Source of the DNA: Flammeovirgaceae bacterium UBA2786
GTDB taxonomy: Bacteria > Bacteroidota > Bacteroidia > Cytophagales > Cyclobacteriaceae
Direction: 5' to 3'
Assembly: GCA_002352225.1 (NCBI GenBank)
Contig: DEIA01000072.1
Span: 25,084-51,401, forward strand
Length of the DNA stretch: 26,318 bases
The number at the start of each line of letters is the position of its first letter. The first letter of the stretch is position 1. This document shows positions 1 to 7,395 of this stretch, piece by piece. The notes under the pieces were generated by a model. It saw only the letters and a list, made by a program, of their open reading frames with translations. It did no database searches and was not told the DNA's origin. Position numbers and translations under genes: made by a program.

Positions 1-2057
1 AAAAAACGATGGTCGCTACGCAGGGAGCCTGCACAGTTAACAATTAAATCCCCGCCAACAGAAACATTAGTGTTGGTGAGTTCACCCACCAGGAATGACC
101 AGATATCAGCACCTCCGGATTTATTGGAGTTGAGGGTAAGGTTGTTGGCAAATGTAGTGGTTGCCCCATTGTGATTGTAGGCAATTCTAATCCTATAACT
201 TCCTGTATTATTAAAAACTGCAGGGCCATTAAAAGTATCTGCTGCTCCGTTTCCGAAGTAAATTTCGTTATCCCCGCTGTGTGTTATAGTAGTGGCTCCG
301 TTAAATGTATTGCCAGAACTTGAGTTGTCGGTGGCTCCTGTTTTTTCAATGGAAGCTGCTCCATTAAAAGTACTATTGGCTAAACTAAATTGAGGAGATG
401 AGAAGGTAGCATTGCCGCCAATTGTTGAGTTGGTAACACGCAACATAGTAGTTGCTCCGGTTAATGCTAGATTCATGGCAGCAGATCCCGCCTGCGTGAA
501 GTTTCTTATGCTTAATTCGTTTCCGGTAAAGCCACCACCACCCAGTGCAATGGAGTTTCCTGCCGTCATGTTTACTATACTGGAACCCCTGCCAAGGAAA
601 ACATTGTCGGAACTGGTTATGGTCAGGGTTCCATTGAGTGTAACATCGCCATCCTGGCCAATCCAGTTCTCAACACCGGTAAGACCTGCGCTTGAATTAA
701 GGACAACCGGCCCGTTGAAGGTAGTTGTAGAACCAGAGGCATAGCTGATATGAATATCGCCTGCTGTTGCGTTGTTTGTAAAAGTAGTGGTTCCGTTAAA
801 GGTTACGCTGGCTGTTCCAAACCGGCTGATCTGAATTCTGCTCTGAATATCGGTTGCGCTGGTATTAATAAAAGTTGCATCGGCCTGAAAAATATTGCCT
901 GCATTATCTTCGCCTACACGAATGCGGTATCCTCCTGTGTTATTGAATATTGCATTGGCATTCCAGGTATCTCCGGCATCGGCCGCGTTAGAGCCCATCA
1001 TAAAATCACCGCCCTGATTATTAACCGTCATTATGCCGTTAAAAGTATTGCCTCCGCGGCAGTTATCGACTTGTGATCCTGTTTTGGTAACCGTAACAGC
1101 CTGAAACGTACTGGAATTGAAAATGATGGAAGGTGTGGTACTGGTTAGGGTACCACTAAATGACGATGCCGGCCCAAGAGTTAGTGTTGCTGTATCATTG
1201 CCACCCAACGAAATATTTTGTGCTGTTCCGCCTGCCTGCGTTAATCTTGCTAAGGTAAGATTACCACAACCCGCACCGCCAAAGCCTGCAACAGAAATAG
1301 TGCGCGTGGCTGCCAGTGTTGCTGTACCTCCGCCATTACCAACCGAGATTAAGCCGGTAGCGTTATACGTTGCCGTTACATTATTGTTTAGTTGATTGGC
1401 TGCTGAACTAAAAGCAACCTCCAAGGCTCCGCTGTTTCCGCTTACCAAAGCCAATGTTCCATTAAAAATATCGGGGTTTGTTCCGCCCATGCGAAAGCCA
1501 TTGGTTGAACCGTTAGTGAGTGTTACACTTCCTGAAAAGGTGTTGCCACCTGTACTGGTATCCAGGTTATTTGCTGTTTTGGTTACCGTTACAGAACCAT
1601 TAAATACAGAACCATTAAAAAATATTCTACCGGTTGAGCCATTTACATTTGCCCCGAATGTTGTACCGCTAAAAGTTGATGTACCTGTTGTGTTAAGTGT
1701 TACGGCTGCTCCAGCACCTCCGTTATTTATAGTACCAGTAGTGAATGTATTGGTTCCTGTTGTGGTAAGATTAAATCCATTCAGATCTATTGTTCCGGTA
1801 TATCCGTTTACTGTAATTCCGGCTACATTTGCGGCCACATCCAACGTGCAATTTCCCAAACCATTGGCATTAAAGGTAACAGCATCTGCAGGGCCGGGAA
1901 CTGATGCCCCGCCCGCTCCACCAGAAGTGGTAGACCAGTTGGCGGTGTTGTTCCAGTTTGATGGCCCGCCAGCTACCCAAAACCTTTGTCCAAATGATAA
2001 TTGAGAGGAAAACACCAGAACAAGGGCAACCACGTAAGGGAGTAAAGTCTTTTTCAT
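1..2057 (-). CDS. Large repetitive secreted surface/adhesin-like protein, N-terminal part
   Basis: The reverse strand is open from an ATG at 2057 to the window edge, giving the first 685 residues of a protein whose C-terminus lies outside. It begins MKKTLLPYVVALVLVFSSQ and shows a signal peptide ending near SFGQ. This is followed by RFWVAGGPSNWNNTANWSTT, an opening common in very large exported Bacteroidota proteins that often end in a type IX secretion or gliding-associated domain; that end cannot be seen here. The rest is rich in Thr, Gly, Asn, Ser and Ala, with many short F-N-G-T/S strands, as expected of a beta-helix or stacked beta repeat. Longer repeats recur: GGNTF(S/N)G at 1530-1547, 1035-1052 and 297-314, and TQAG at 1230-1241 and 486-497, all in the same frame. 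A role in adhesion or surface display is inference. Start and reading frame are firm. Confidence 0.85.
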   Translation of the reverse strand, partial: MKKTLLPYVVALVLVFSSQLSFGQRFWVAGGPSNWNNTANWSTTSGGAGGASVPGPADAVTFNANGLGNCTLDVAANVAGITVNGYTGTIDLNGFNLTTTGTNTFTTGTINNGGAGAAVTLNTTGTSTFSGTTFGANVNGSTGRIFFNGSVFNGSVTVTKTANNLDTSTGGNTFSGSVTLTNGSTNGFRMGGTNPDIFNGTLALVSGNSGALEVAFSSAANQLNNNVTATYNATGLISVGNGGGTATLAATRTISVAGFGGAGCGNLTLARLTQAGGTAQNISLGGNDTATLTLGPASSFSGTLTSTTPSIIFNSSTFQAVTVTKTGSQVDNCRGGNTFNGIMTVNNQGGDFMMGSNAADAGDTWNANAIFNNTGGYRIRVGEDNAGNIFQADATFINTSATDIQSRIQISRFGTASVTFNGTTTFTNNATAGDIHISYASGSTTTFNGPVVLNSSAGLTGVENWIGQDGDVTLNGTLTITSSDNVFLGRGSSIVNMTAGNSIALGGGGFTGNELSIRNFTQAGSAAMNLALTGATTMLRVTNSTIGGNATFSSPQFSLANSTFNGAASIEKTGATDNSSSGNTFNGATTITHSGDNEIYFGNGAADTFNGPAVFNNTGSYRIRIAYNHNGATTTFANNLTLNSNKSGGADIWSFLVGELTNTNVSVGGDLIVNCAGSLRSDHRF
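297..1547 (-). repeat. Diverged in-frame superrepeats inside the surface protein
   Basis: Hallmark segments recur in the reverse-strand reading frame. GGNTF(S/N)G, preceded by a KT-containing stretch, is encoded at 1530-1547, 1035-1052 and 297-314. A TQAG segment followed by a Leu/Gly-rich strand is encoded at 1230-1241 and 486-497. An FNNTG(G/S)YRIR segment occurs once in each of the second and third units. The GNTF spacing is 495 nt (165 residues), then 738 nt (246 residues). The TQAG spacing is 744 nt (248 residues). The first unit is therefore about 81 residues shorter, as if one internal segment were missing or had been gained in the second. Confidence 0.65.
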
Positions 2058-2078
2058 ATAAATGCTAAGAAAATTCTT

Positions 2079-2086
2079 CAAAAATA
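2079..2086 (-). promoter_or_regulatory. Candidate -7 box of the surface protein gene
   Basis: Read on the reverse strand this is TATTTTTG, an exact match to the Bacteroidota -7 consensus TAnnTTTG. It lies 21 nt before the ATG at 2057. No convincing -33 TTG was found upstream, so the call rests on the box and its position. Confidence 0.45.
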
Positions 2087-2156
2087 TACTTTTATACAGG
2101 TTGTTTAGATACTGTAACACGTACTTTTTTATGCTCTTATTTAAATTTTTTATCGT

Positions 2157-2999
2157 TTGAAAAAGCAATTTCCATTAGCCATACGCCTGGTGCGGTGGTT
2201 TTTTCCAAAACTTGAAAGCCTGTCGGGTAAATTGGCTGTACTCTATTTTGAGCGCATATTTTTTTCTCCGTTCAGGTATAAAGCTCCCGAAAGGGAGCGA
2301 GAATGCGAGAAGTTGGCAATTTTTGAAGAATTAGAAGAAAATAAGTCAAAAATTCAGGCTTACGTGTGGGGCGATTCTGCCAAGCCCTATGTTTTAGTAA
2401 TGCATGGCTGGGCTGGCCGGGCTACCCAGTTTCGAAAGTTTATTCCGGAATTTTTGGCTGCGGGCTACTGTGTAATAGGTTTTGACGGGCCGGCTCATGG
2501 ACGATCGTCTGGTAAAAGAACCAATATTCTGGAATTTGAAACAGCCCTTAAACTGGTATTGGCCAAATGGGGCGAGCCGGTTGGGGTAATTGCGCACTCT
2601 TTTGGAGGTGGTGCCTTACTGTTTTCTATAATGAATGGATTACCGGTAAAAAAACTAATCAATATCGCTTCGCCAACCATGGCCGATGAAATTATTAAAT
2701 CTTACCTGCGGGCTGTAAATGGTTCGTGGGAAACAGGCTTGCGCTTCAAAGATTTGATCAAAAAGAAGTATAACAAGCCTTTTGAAGAGTTTACAACCAT
2801 GCATTTTATAGAGCACATTAAAGGATTAGATCTGATGCTGGTGCATGATGTGGATGATAAAGACGTAACAATTATACAAGCAGAGAAGTTGGCTGAAAAA
2901 TACCCGGCCACTTTCTTAAAAACATCGGGCCTGGGGCATAACCGCATTTTGAAAGATGATGCGGTTATTCGTGCCTGCATCGATTTTATCAGAAAATAA
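2157..2999 (+). CDS. Alpha/beta hydrolase
   Basis: A 280-residue protein of the alpha/beta-hydrolase fold, substrate unknown, probably cytoplasmic as no signal peptide is seen. An HGW oxyanion-type segment lies at residues 83-85 (MHGWAGR), followed by GFDGPAHGRSSG at 108-119. The nucleophile elbow is AHSFGG with Ser148. Acid candidates are Asp231, 233 and 236, and the catalytic His is His261 in GLGHNR. The order Ser-Asp-His and the length fit serine esterases, lipases and peptidases of this fold. The first 60 residues are a basic, aromatic extension ahead of the core. The start is taken as TTG at 2157; an in-frame stop lies just upstream and no ATG occurs before the core, so a non-ATG start seems required. 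It is divergent from the surface protein gene. Confidence 0.85.
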   Translation: MKKQFPLAIRLVRWFFPKLESLSGKLAVLYFERIFFSPFRYKAPERERECEKLAIFEELEENKSKIQAYVWGDSAKPYVLVMHGWAGRATQFRKFIPEFLAAGYCVIGFDGPAHGRSSGKRTNILEFETALKLVLAKWGEPVGVIAHSFGGGALLFSIMNGLPVKKLINIASPTMADEIIKSYLRAVNGSWETGLRFKDLIKKKYNKPFEEFTTMHFIEHIKGLDLMLVHDVDDKDVTIIQAEKLAEKYPATFLKTSGLGHNRILKDDAVIRACIDFIRK

Positions 3000-3024
3000 C
3001 CAATTGATGTAACTTACCGGCCAG

Positions 3025-3082
3025 AAAGCCGTCTGAAATTCAGGATTCTGAACCATTCACAAAAGTAAATCGGCTTTTTGGG
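3025..3082 (+). terminator. Possible terminator after the hydrolase gene
   Basis: AAAGCCG at 3025-3031 pairs with CGGCTTT at 3071-3077, which runs into a short T stretch. The 39-nt loop contains a smaller CTGA/TCAG hairpin. The long loop makes this weaker than the other terminators in the window. Confidence 0.3.
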
Positions 3083-3177
3083 TGAATTTTGAAACCAAAA
3101 CAAAAAAATCCAGTAAAAGACTAAGATTGGTCAACTATTAAATCAAATCACACATCTTTTTGCTTTAACCTATTACC

Positions 3178-3894
3178 ATGCCGAACATTATAAAGACAAA
3201 CCACATTTCCCGCATGTATAAAATGGGAGACAACATTGTAAATGCGTTACAGGATATTTCCATTTCGATTGAGAAGGGTGAGTATGTGGCATTTATGGGG
3301 CCATCGGGTTCGGGCAAATCAACATTAATGAATATTGTGGGCTGCCTGGATACACCCACATCGGGCGAATACTGGCTCAACAACCAGTTGGTAAGTGATA
3401 TGACAGAGAATGAACTGGCTGTGGTGCGCAACAAAGAAATTGGTTTCGTGTTTCAAACGTTTAACCTTTTGCCCCGTGCATCTGCATTAGATAATGTAGC
3501 ATTACCCCTAATTTATGCGGGCTATAGCAAAAGCGAGCGCGAAGAGATGGCTATGGCTGCATTGGAAAGTGTAAGCCTGGGGGACAGGCATCATCACAAA
3601 CCCAACGAACTTTCAGGTGGTCAGCGCCAACGGGTAGCTATTGCAAGGGCTCTTGTAAATAATCCTTCTATCATATTGGCCGATGAACCTACCGGTAACC
3701 TCGATTCTAAAACCTCTTACGATATCATGAACCTGTTTCAGGAGTTGCACGATAAAGGCAACACGATCATTATGGTAACACACGAAGATGACATTGCACA
3801 CTATGCACATCGCATCATTCGCCTGAAGGATGGTTTAATTGAGTGGGACAGAAAGAATGAAAGCGTTACACGCAGCCAGCCGGTAACCGCTTAA
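3178..3894 (+). CDS. ABC transporter ATP-binding protein (LolD/MacB-like)
   Basis: A 238-residue ATPase subunit that would energise an inner-membrane transporter or mechanotransmission complex. All nucleotide-binding motifs are present: Walker A GPSGSGKST at 41-49, the Q-loop at Gln93 in VFQTFNLLP, signature LSGGQRQR at 145-152, Walker B IILADEPTGNLDS at 165-177, and the H-loop His202 in VTHE. The Q-loop region and LADEPTGNLDS resemble the LolD/MacB/FtsE group, which pairs with FtsX-like permeases. No permease, periplasmic adaptor or outer-membrane factor lies next to it, so its partner must be encoded elsewhere and the substrate cannot be named. The ATG start is in good context and the length is normal for the family. 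Confidence 0.92.
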   Translation: MPNIIKTNHISRMYKMGDNIVNALQDISISIEKGEYVAFMGPSGSGKSTLMNIVGCLDTPTSGEYWLNNQLVSDMTENELAVVRNKEIGFVFQTFNLLPRASALDNVALPLIYAGYSKSEREEMAMAALESVSLGDRHHHKPNELSGGQRQRVAIARALVNNPSIILADEPTGNLDSKTSYDIMNLFQELHDKGNTIIMVTHEDDIAHYAHRIIRLKDGLIEWDRKNESVTRSQPVTA

Positions 3895-3899
3895 ATTCT

Positions 3900-3913
3900 G
3901 CTTACACGTAAGC
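3900..3913. promoter_or_regulatory. Short perfect inverted repeat before the adenosyltransferase gene
   Basis: GCTTAC-AC-GTAAGC is a perfect 6-bp inverted repeat with a 2-nt centre. It sits 6 nt after the ABC ATPase stop and about 40 nt before the next ATG. No T-run follows, so it looks more like a protein-binding palindrome than a terminator. It may also be chance. Confidence 0.25.
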
Positions 3914-3953
3914 CAGGGTTGAATTTTGAGTTTTAAATTCTGAATTTCCACCC

Positions 3954-4502
3954 ATGAAGATTTACACTAAAACGGGTGATAAGGGCTCTACTTCCTTATT
4001 TGGAGGTAAGCGTGTATTAAAATCAGATTTACGCATTGATACCTACGGAACCATTGACGAATTAAATTCGTGGATTGGCGTTTTGCGCGATCAACCCGTA
4101 AATCAAAACAGAAGTGCAGCGCTGATTGAAATTCAGGATAGGCTGTTTACAATAGGGTCTATTCTGGCCACAGAGCCCGGTAATACCAAAGTAAAAATTC
4201 CAGCGCTTTCCGAAAATGACATTATGTTTCTTGAAAAAGAAATTGATGCCCAGGATGCAGTACTTCCTCCTATGAAATTTTTTGTGTTACCGGGCGGGCA
4301 TCCATCTGTTTCGTTCGGGCATGTAGTTCGTACCGTTTGCCGCAGAGCCGAGCGATTGGTGATTGCACTCAACCAGACAGAACCCCTTAACGAAATCGTG
4401 ATAAAATATCTTAACCGGCTTTCTGATTATCTATTTATGCTTTGCCGTTCAATGAGTTACGAACTCAATGTTTCGGAAACACCCTGGAAACCACGAATGT
4501 GA
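3954..4502 (+). CDS. pduO: Cob(I)alamin adenosyltransferase, PduO/MMAB type
   Basis: A 182-residue ATP:cob(I)alamin adenosyltransferase, which makes adenosylcobalamin from reduced cobalamin and ATP in the cytoplasm. The N-terminal KIYTKTGDKGSTSLFGG (residues 2-18) is the ATP-binding signature of the PduO/MMAB family. The second conserved block is RTVCRRAER at 126-134, and NRLSDYLF at 154-161 is the third. Length matches the single-domain family of about 185 residues that acts as a trimer. The gene stands alone among unrelated neighbours, with no cobalamin synthesis gene nearby. The enzyme may therefore serve salvaged B12 for enzymes such as methylmalonyl-CoA mutase; that link is inference. 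No riboswitch was recognised upstream, and the space before it is only 59 nt. Confidence 0.93.
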   Translation: MKIYTKTGDKGSTSLFGGKRVLKSDLRIDTYGTIDELNSWIGVLRDQPVNQNRSAALIEIQDRLFTIGSILATEPGNTKVKIPALSENDIMFLEKEIDAQDAVLPPMKFFVLPGGHPSVSFGHVVRTVCRRAERLVIALNQTEPLNEIVIKYLNRLSDYLFMLCRSMSYELNVSETPWKPRM

Positions 4503-4520
4503 AACTAATCCGATTTTAAC

Positions 4521-4534
4521 CTAACATGTGTTAG
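4521..4534. promoter_or_regulatory. Inverted repeat upstream of the aminotransferase promoter
   Basis: CTAACA-TG-TGTTAG is a perfect 6-bp inverted repeat. It lies 20 nt before the TATCTTTG box of the aminotransferase gene, where a -33 element would be expected, so it could be an operator. Confidence 0.3.
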
Positions 4535-4554
4535 TGTAAGGCAATTAATCCAAG

Positions 4555-4562
4555 TATCTTTG
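4555..4562 (+). promoter_or_regulatory. Candidate -7 box of the branched-chain aminotransferase gene
   Basis: TATCTTTG matches the Bacteroidota TAnnTTTG element exactly and lies 33 nt before the ATG at 4596. The -33 region is occupied by TTAG rather than a clean TTG. Confidence 0.5.
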
Positions 4563-4595
4563 CCGTGGTTTAGGTTTCATTTAAAAACATAATTC

Positions 4596-5660
4596 ATGGT
4601 GGATACAGATAACATTTCAATAACGCGTGTTGCAAAGTCGAGGTTAAATAAAACCAATCTCGAGAATCTCCCTTTTGGAAAAGTATTTACCGACCACATG
4701 TTTATGGCCGATTATCGGGATGGCCAGTGGAAGAATCTGCGCATAGTTCCTTACGGAAATATTCAAATTAGTCCGGCCACACCGGCATTACATTATGGCC
4801 AGTCGATATTTGAAGGGATGAAAGCTTACCGTGCAGAAGATGGTAGTGGGCTGGTTTTTCGGGCTGCCGATAACTGGAAGCGAATGAACATTTCGGCTGA
4901 ACGGATGTGTATGCCTGCAGTGCCGGAAGACCTTTTTATGGATGCACTTTCTACTTTGGTTGATCTCGATCGCAACTGGATTCCTACGCAGGAGGGAAGT
5001 TCTCTTTACATTCGTCCGTTTATGTTTTCGGCCGATGAGTTTATTGGTATCAGGCCTTCCGATGACTTTACCTTTATGATTTTGCTTTCTCCGGTAGGGC
5101 CTTATTATTCTACACCGGTAAAAGTGAAGATAGAAACACATTATACCCGCGCGGTGGAAGGGGGAACCGGCTTCGCGAAAGCGGGAGGTAATTATGGGGG
5201 TGCTATTTATCCGGCCAAGCTGGCACAAGATCAGGGCTACCACCAACTAATATGGACGGACGGTAAAACGCATGAGTATGTGGAAGAGAGCGGTACCATG
5301 AACCTGATGTTTGTGATCAATAATACATTGTTAACACCGGCACTCAGCGATTCTATTCTGGCTGGTATTACCCGTCAGAGCGTAATTGACCTGGCGCGCC
5401 ATTGGGGTATGAATGTGGAGGAGAGAAAAATTTCAATCATTGAATTGGTAGCTGCCTTAAAGCAAGGCCGCGTGCAGGAAGCATTTGGCGCGGGTACGGC
5501 AGCCACCATTGCGCATATCGAATTGATTGGGTATGAAAATGAAAATTTCATGTTGCCTGCCATACAAAATCGTGTGTTTTCAAATCGCGTACTAAATGAA
5601 TTGGAGAACATCAAGCGTGGTAAAACGCAGCCTCCTTTTAATTGGATGTATAAAATTTAG
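4596..5660 (+). CDS. ilvE: Branched-chain amino acid aminotransferase
   Basis: A 354-residue class IV PLP-dependent aminotransferase that interconverts Leu, Ile and Val with their 2-oxo acids using 2-oxoglutarate/glutamate. LPFGKVFTDHMFMADY (25-40) and ALHYGQSIFEGMKAYR (64-79) are the usual opening blocks. The PLP lysine is Lys195 in GFAKAGGNYGG. EYVEESGTMNLMF and the late GAGTAA loop, which contacts the cofactor phosphate, follow in the expected order. The size and the KVFTDHMF block fit the longer, eukaryote-like branch rather than the roughly 310-residue E. coli type. It appears to be a single-gene unit: a -7 box and an inverted repeat lie upstream, and a hairpin terminator follows. The ATG start agrees with the family N-terminus. 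Confidence 0.95.
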   Translation: MVDTDNISITRVAKSRLNKTNLENLPFGKVFTDHMFMADYRDGQWKNLRIVPYGNIQISPATPALHYGQSIFEGMKAYRAEDGSGLVFRAADNWKRMNISAERMCMPAVPEDLFMDALSTLVDLDRNWIPTQEGSSLYIRPFMFSADEFIGIRPSDDFTFMILLSPVGPYYSTPVKVKIETHYTRAVEGGTGFAKAGGNYGGAIYPAKLAQDQGYHQLIWTDGKTHEYVEESGTMNLMFVINNTLLTPALSDSILAGITRQSVIDLARHWGMNVEERKISIIELVAALKQGRVQEAFGAGTAATIAHIELIGYENENFMLPAIQNRVFSNRVLNELENIKRGKTQPPFNWMYKI

Positions 5661-5676
5661 TTTTGGTCTTTAACCA

Positions 5677-5717
5677 AAACCGCTTCATACCAGTGTTTGA
5701 GGCGGTTTCTTTTTTTC
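5677..5717 (+). terminator. Intrinsic terminator after ilvE
   Basis: AAACCGC at 5677-5683 pairs with GCGGTTT at 5702-5708 around an 18-nt loop, followed by a T-rich run to 5717. It starts 17 nt after the ilvE stop and ends 15 nt before the next ATG. Confidence 0.65.
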
Positions 5718-5731
5718 CGTTCTTGCCAACC

Positions 5732-6232
5732 ATGCGCTTCTTTATTTTTTATTGCTTAATGAGTTTTGCCGCTGCTGCTTACGGCCAGCAGCAGATGGTG
5801 TTGCTGAAACGGGGTGAAATGGTAGCGCGCTTTGAGCAGGGCGATAACATCAAATGCAAACTGCGCAATGGGAAAATTAAAGAAGGTATGGCCATTCGCT
5901 ATACCGATTCTTTCATATTACTGCGAGGCGATACGATTATGTTTTCCGACATCTATAAAATTCATGCAAAAGGAAAACGCGAAGCCGACTTCAGGCAGAA
6001 AGTTGGTACAGTGTTAATGATTGGAGGTGCTGGATATTTTTTAATCGATCAGGTAAACACATTATTTTTTGTAGAGGGCCAAAGCGGCATGGACGAAGGT
6101 GTTGCCATTACATCAGGTAGTTTAGTAGCCGCTGGCGCAGCGTTAACTTTTTTACGTAGTCCGTATATGAAAGTGCGTGGCCTTTCTATCAGAATGATTA
6201 CACCGGAGTCGCGGTATTATAGGTACGATTAA
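5732..6232 (+). CDS. Small exported protein of unknown function
   Basis: A 166-residue protein not recognised as any named family. Residues 1-18 (MRFFIFYCLMSFAAAAYG) form a signal peptide, followed by QQQ. Residues 25-80 look like a compact beta domain, with alternating charged and hydrophobic strands, for example NIKCKLRNGKIKEGMAIRY then DSFILLRGDTIMFSDIYKI. That pattern is reminiscent of a small SH3- or Sm-like barrel. Two hydrophobic stretches follow, at about 92-104 (VGTVLMIGGAGYF) and 124-141, and may be membrane segments or a hydrophobic pair. The tail is basic and aromatic. The frame is open back to a TTG at 5663, but that start would translate through the ilvE terminator and displace the signal peptide, so ATG 5732 is chosen. 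Envelope location is inferred from the signal peptide. Confidence 0.72.
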   Translation: MRFFIFYCLMSFAAAAYGQQQMVLLKRGEMVARFEQGDNIKCKLRNGKIKEGMAIRYTDSFILLRGDTIMFSDIYKIHAKGKREADFRQKVGTVLMIGGAGYFLIDQVNTLFFVEGQSGMDEGVAITSGSLVAAGAALTFLRSPYMKVRGLSIRMITPESRYYRYD

Positions 6233-6242
6233 TCCAGGTTAT

Positions 6243-6250
6243 TATTTTTG
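6243..6250 (+). promoter_or_regulatory. Candidate -7 box of prfB
   Basis: TATTTTTG matches TAnnTTTG and lies 43 nt before the prfB ATG. No matching -33 TTG is visible, so this is tentative. Confidence 0.35.
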
Positions 6251-6293
6251 CTACGGAGCTATTACCTTCGCGTCAAAATTAGTTTTAAAAGAA

Positions 6294-7395
6294 ATGACTA
6301 CCGAACAATTAAAGGATTTGAAAGTCCGTGTTGCCGCCCTCAGGCGGTATCTTTGACTACGATCGTAAAATAGTAGAAATACAAGACGAAGAACGCATTA
6401 CGCACCAGGCCGATTTCTGGAACAAACCCAAGGAGGCTGAAGTTATCCTCAAAAACATTCGCACTAAAAAAGTCTGGACCGATGCATTTGCTGAGGTAAG
6501 CAAGCTGTTGGAAGACCTGGATGTACTGAATGAATTTCACGAAGCCGGAGATGCCAGCGAAGAAGAACTGGATACTGAGTATCAGAAAAGCGCAAAGGCC
6601 ATTGAAGAGCTGGAGTTCAAAAAAATGCTCAGCAAAGAAGAAGACCAATTAAGTGCAGTAATGGAAATTAACCCGGGGGCAGGCGGAACGGAAAGTAATG
6701 ATTGGGCCGATATGCTGAACCGCATGTACATTATGTGGGGCGAGAAGAGCGGCTACAAAGTTTCGCAGATTGATTATCAGGCAGGTGAAGTAGCCGGAGT
6801 AAAATCAGCCACACTTGAACTGGAGGGGCCTTTTGCCTATGGAAAACTAAAATCTGAAATTGGTGTACACCGCCTGGTGCGCATTTCACCCTTCGATAGT
6901 AACCAGCGCAGACATACTTCGTTTGCCTCCGTGTTTGTATATCCAAAAGTAGATGATTCCATTCAGATTGAAGTGAACCCGGCCGATGTAGAGATTCAAA
7001 CCTCACGCTCGGGTGGTGCGGGTGGACAGAACGTAAACAAGGTAGAAACCAAGGTGCAACTTACACACAAACCTTCGGGTATTGTTATTGTGTGTCAGGT
7101 AGAGCGCTCGCAACATGCCAACCGCGAACGCGCCATGCAAATGCTTAAATCCAAACTTTACCAGGTTGAAATGGAAAAGCGTAATGCTGCGCGCGATAAA
7201 GTGGAGGCCGGCAAGATGAAAATTGATTTTGGATCACAAATTCGCAACTACGTATTACATCCTTATAAATTAGTGAAAGATGCCCGTACGGGTGTAGAGC
7301 GACACGATGCACAAAACGTATTGGATGGAGATCTGGACGATTTTATAAAGGCATATTTACTGGAGGATCAGGAGGCGGCTTCGGGTAAGCAGTAG
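6294..7395 (+). CDS. prfB: Peptide chain release factor 2, with programmed +1 frameshift
   Basis: RF2 recognises UGA and UAA stops and triggers release of the finished peptide. Frame 0 starts at ATG 6294 and runs 20 codons, ending ...RRYL, to an in-frame TGA at 6354-6356. Skipping one base after CTT at 6351 continues as DYDRKIVEIQ and stays open to 7395, giving 366 residues, the normal RF2 length. The slippery site CTT-TGA-C is canonical. The anticodon-mimic SPF tripeptide lies in VRISPFDSNQRRHTSF, and the catalytic GGQ in SGGAGGQNVNKVETK. The gene must be annotated as a joined CDS (6294-6353 plus 6355-7395); calling only the second frame from TTG 6328 gives a wrong N-terminus. Frameshifting is autoregulatory: low RF2 leaves the ribosome paused at UGA and favours the shift. 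Confidence 0.97.
6341..6357 (+). promoter_or_regulatory. prfB recoding site
   Basis: AGGCGGTATCTTTGAC, 6342-6357, corresponds to the bacterial RF2 frameshift site: an SD-like element, then TAT, slippery CTT, stop TGA and a following C. The SD-like part is AGGCGG, with one mismatch to the anti-SD-complementary AGGAGG, while spacing to the stop is preserved. Confidence 0.93.

Noticed and set aside
412..2004. Four consecutive open frames on the forward strand, up to 202 codons
   Set aside because: They lie antisense to the repetitive surface protein. Their Pro/Val-rich, low-complexity products come from its Thr/Gly/Asn codons read backwards, and no signal peptide, start context or family match is seen.
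4788..5246. A 152-codon reverse-strand frame
   Set aside because: It lies wholly inside ilvE, which has complete motifs; the product is rich in Arg/His/Ser without domain features.
5663..5731. N-terminal extension of the exported protein from TTG 5663
   Set aside because: The extension is coded through the ilvE terminator and would bury the signal peptide.
6328..7395. prfB read as a single frame from TTG 6328
   Set aside because: The peptide before the frameshift site would be LPPSGGIF, unlike any RF2; the frame-0 start at 6294 with a +1 shift restores the normal N-terminus.
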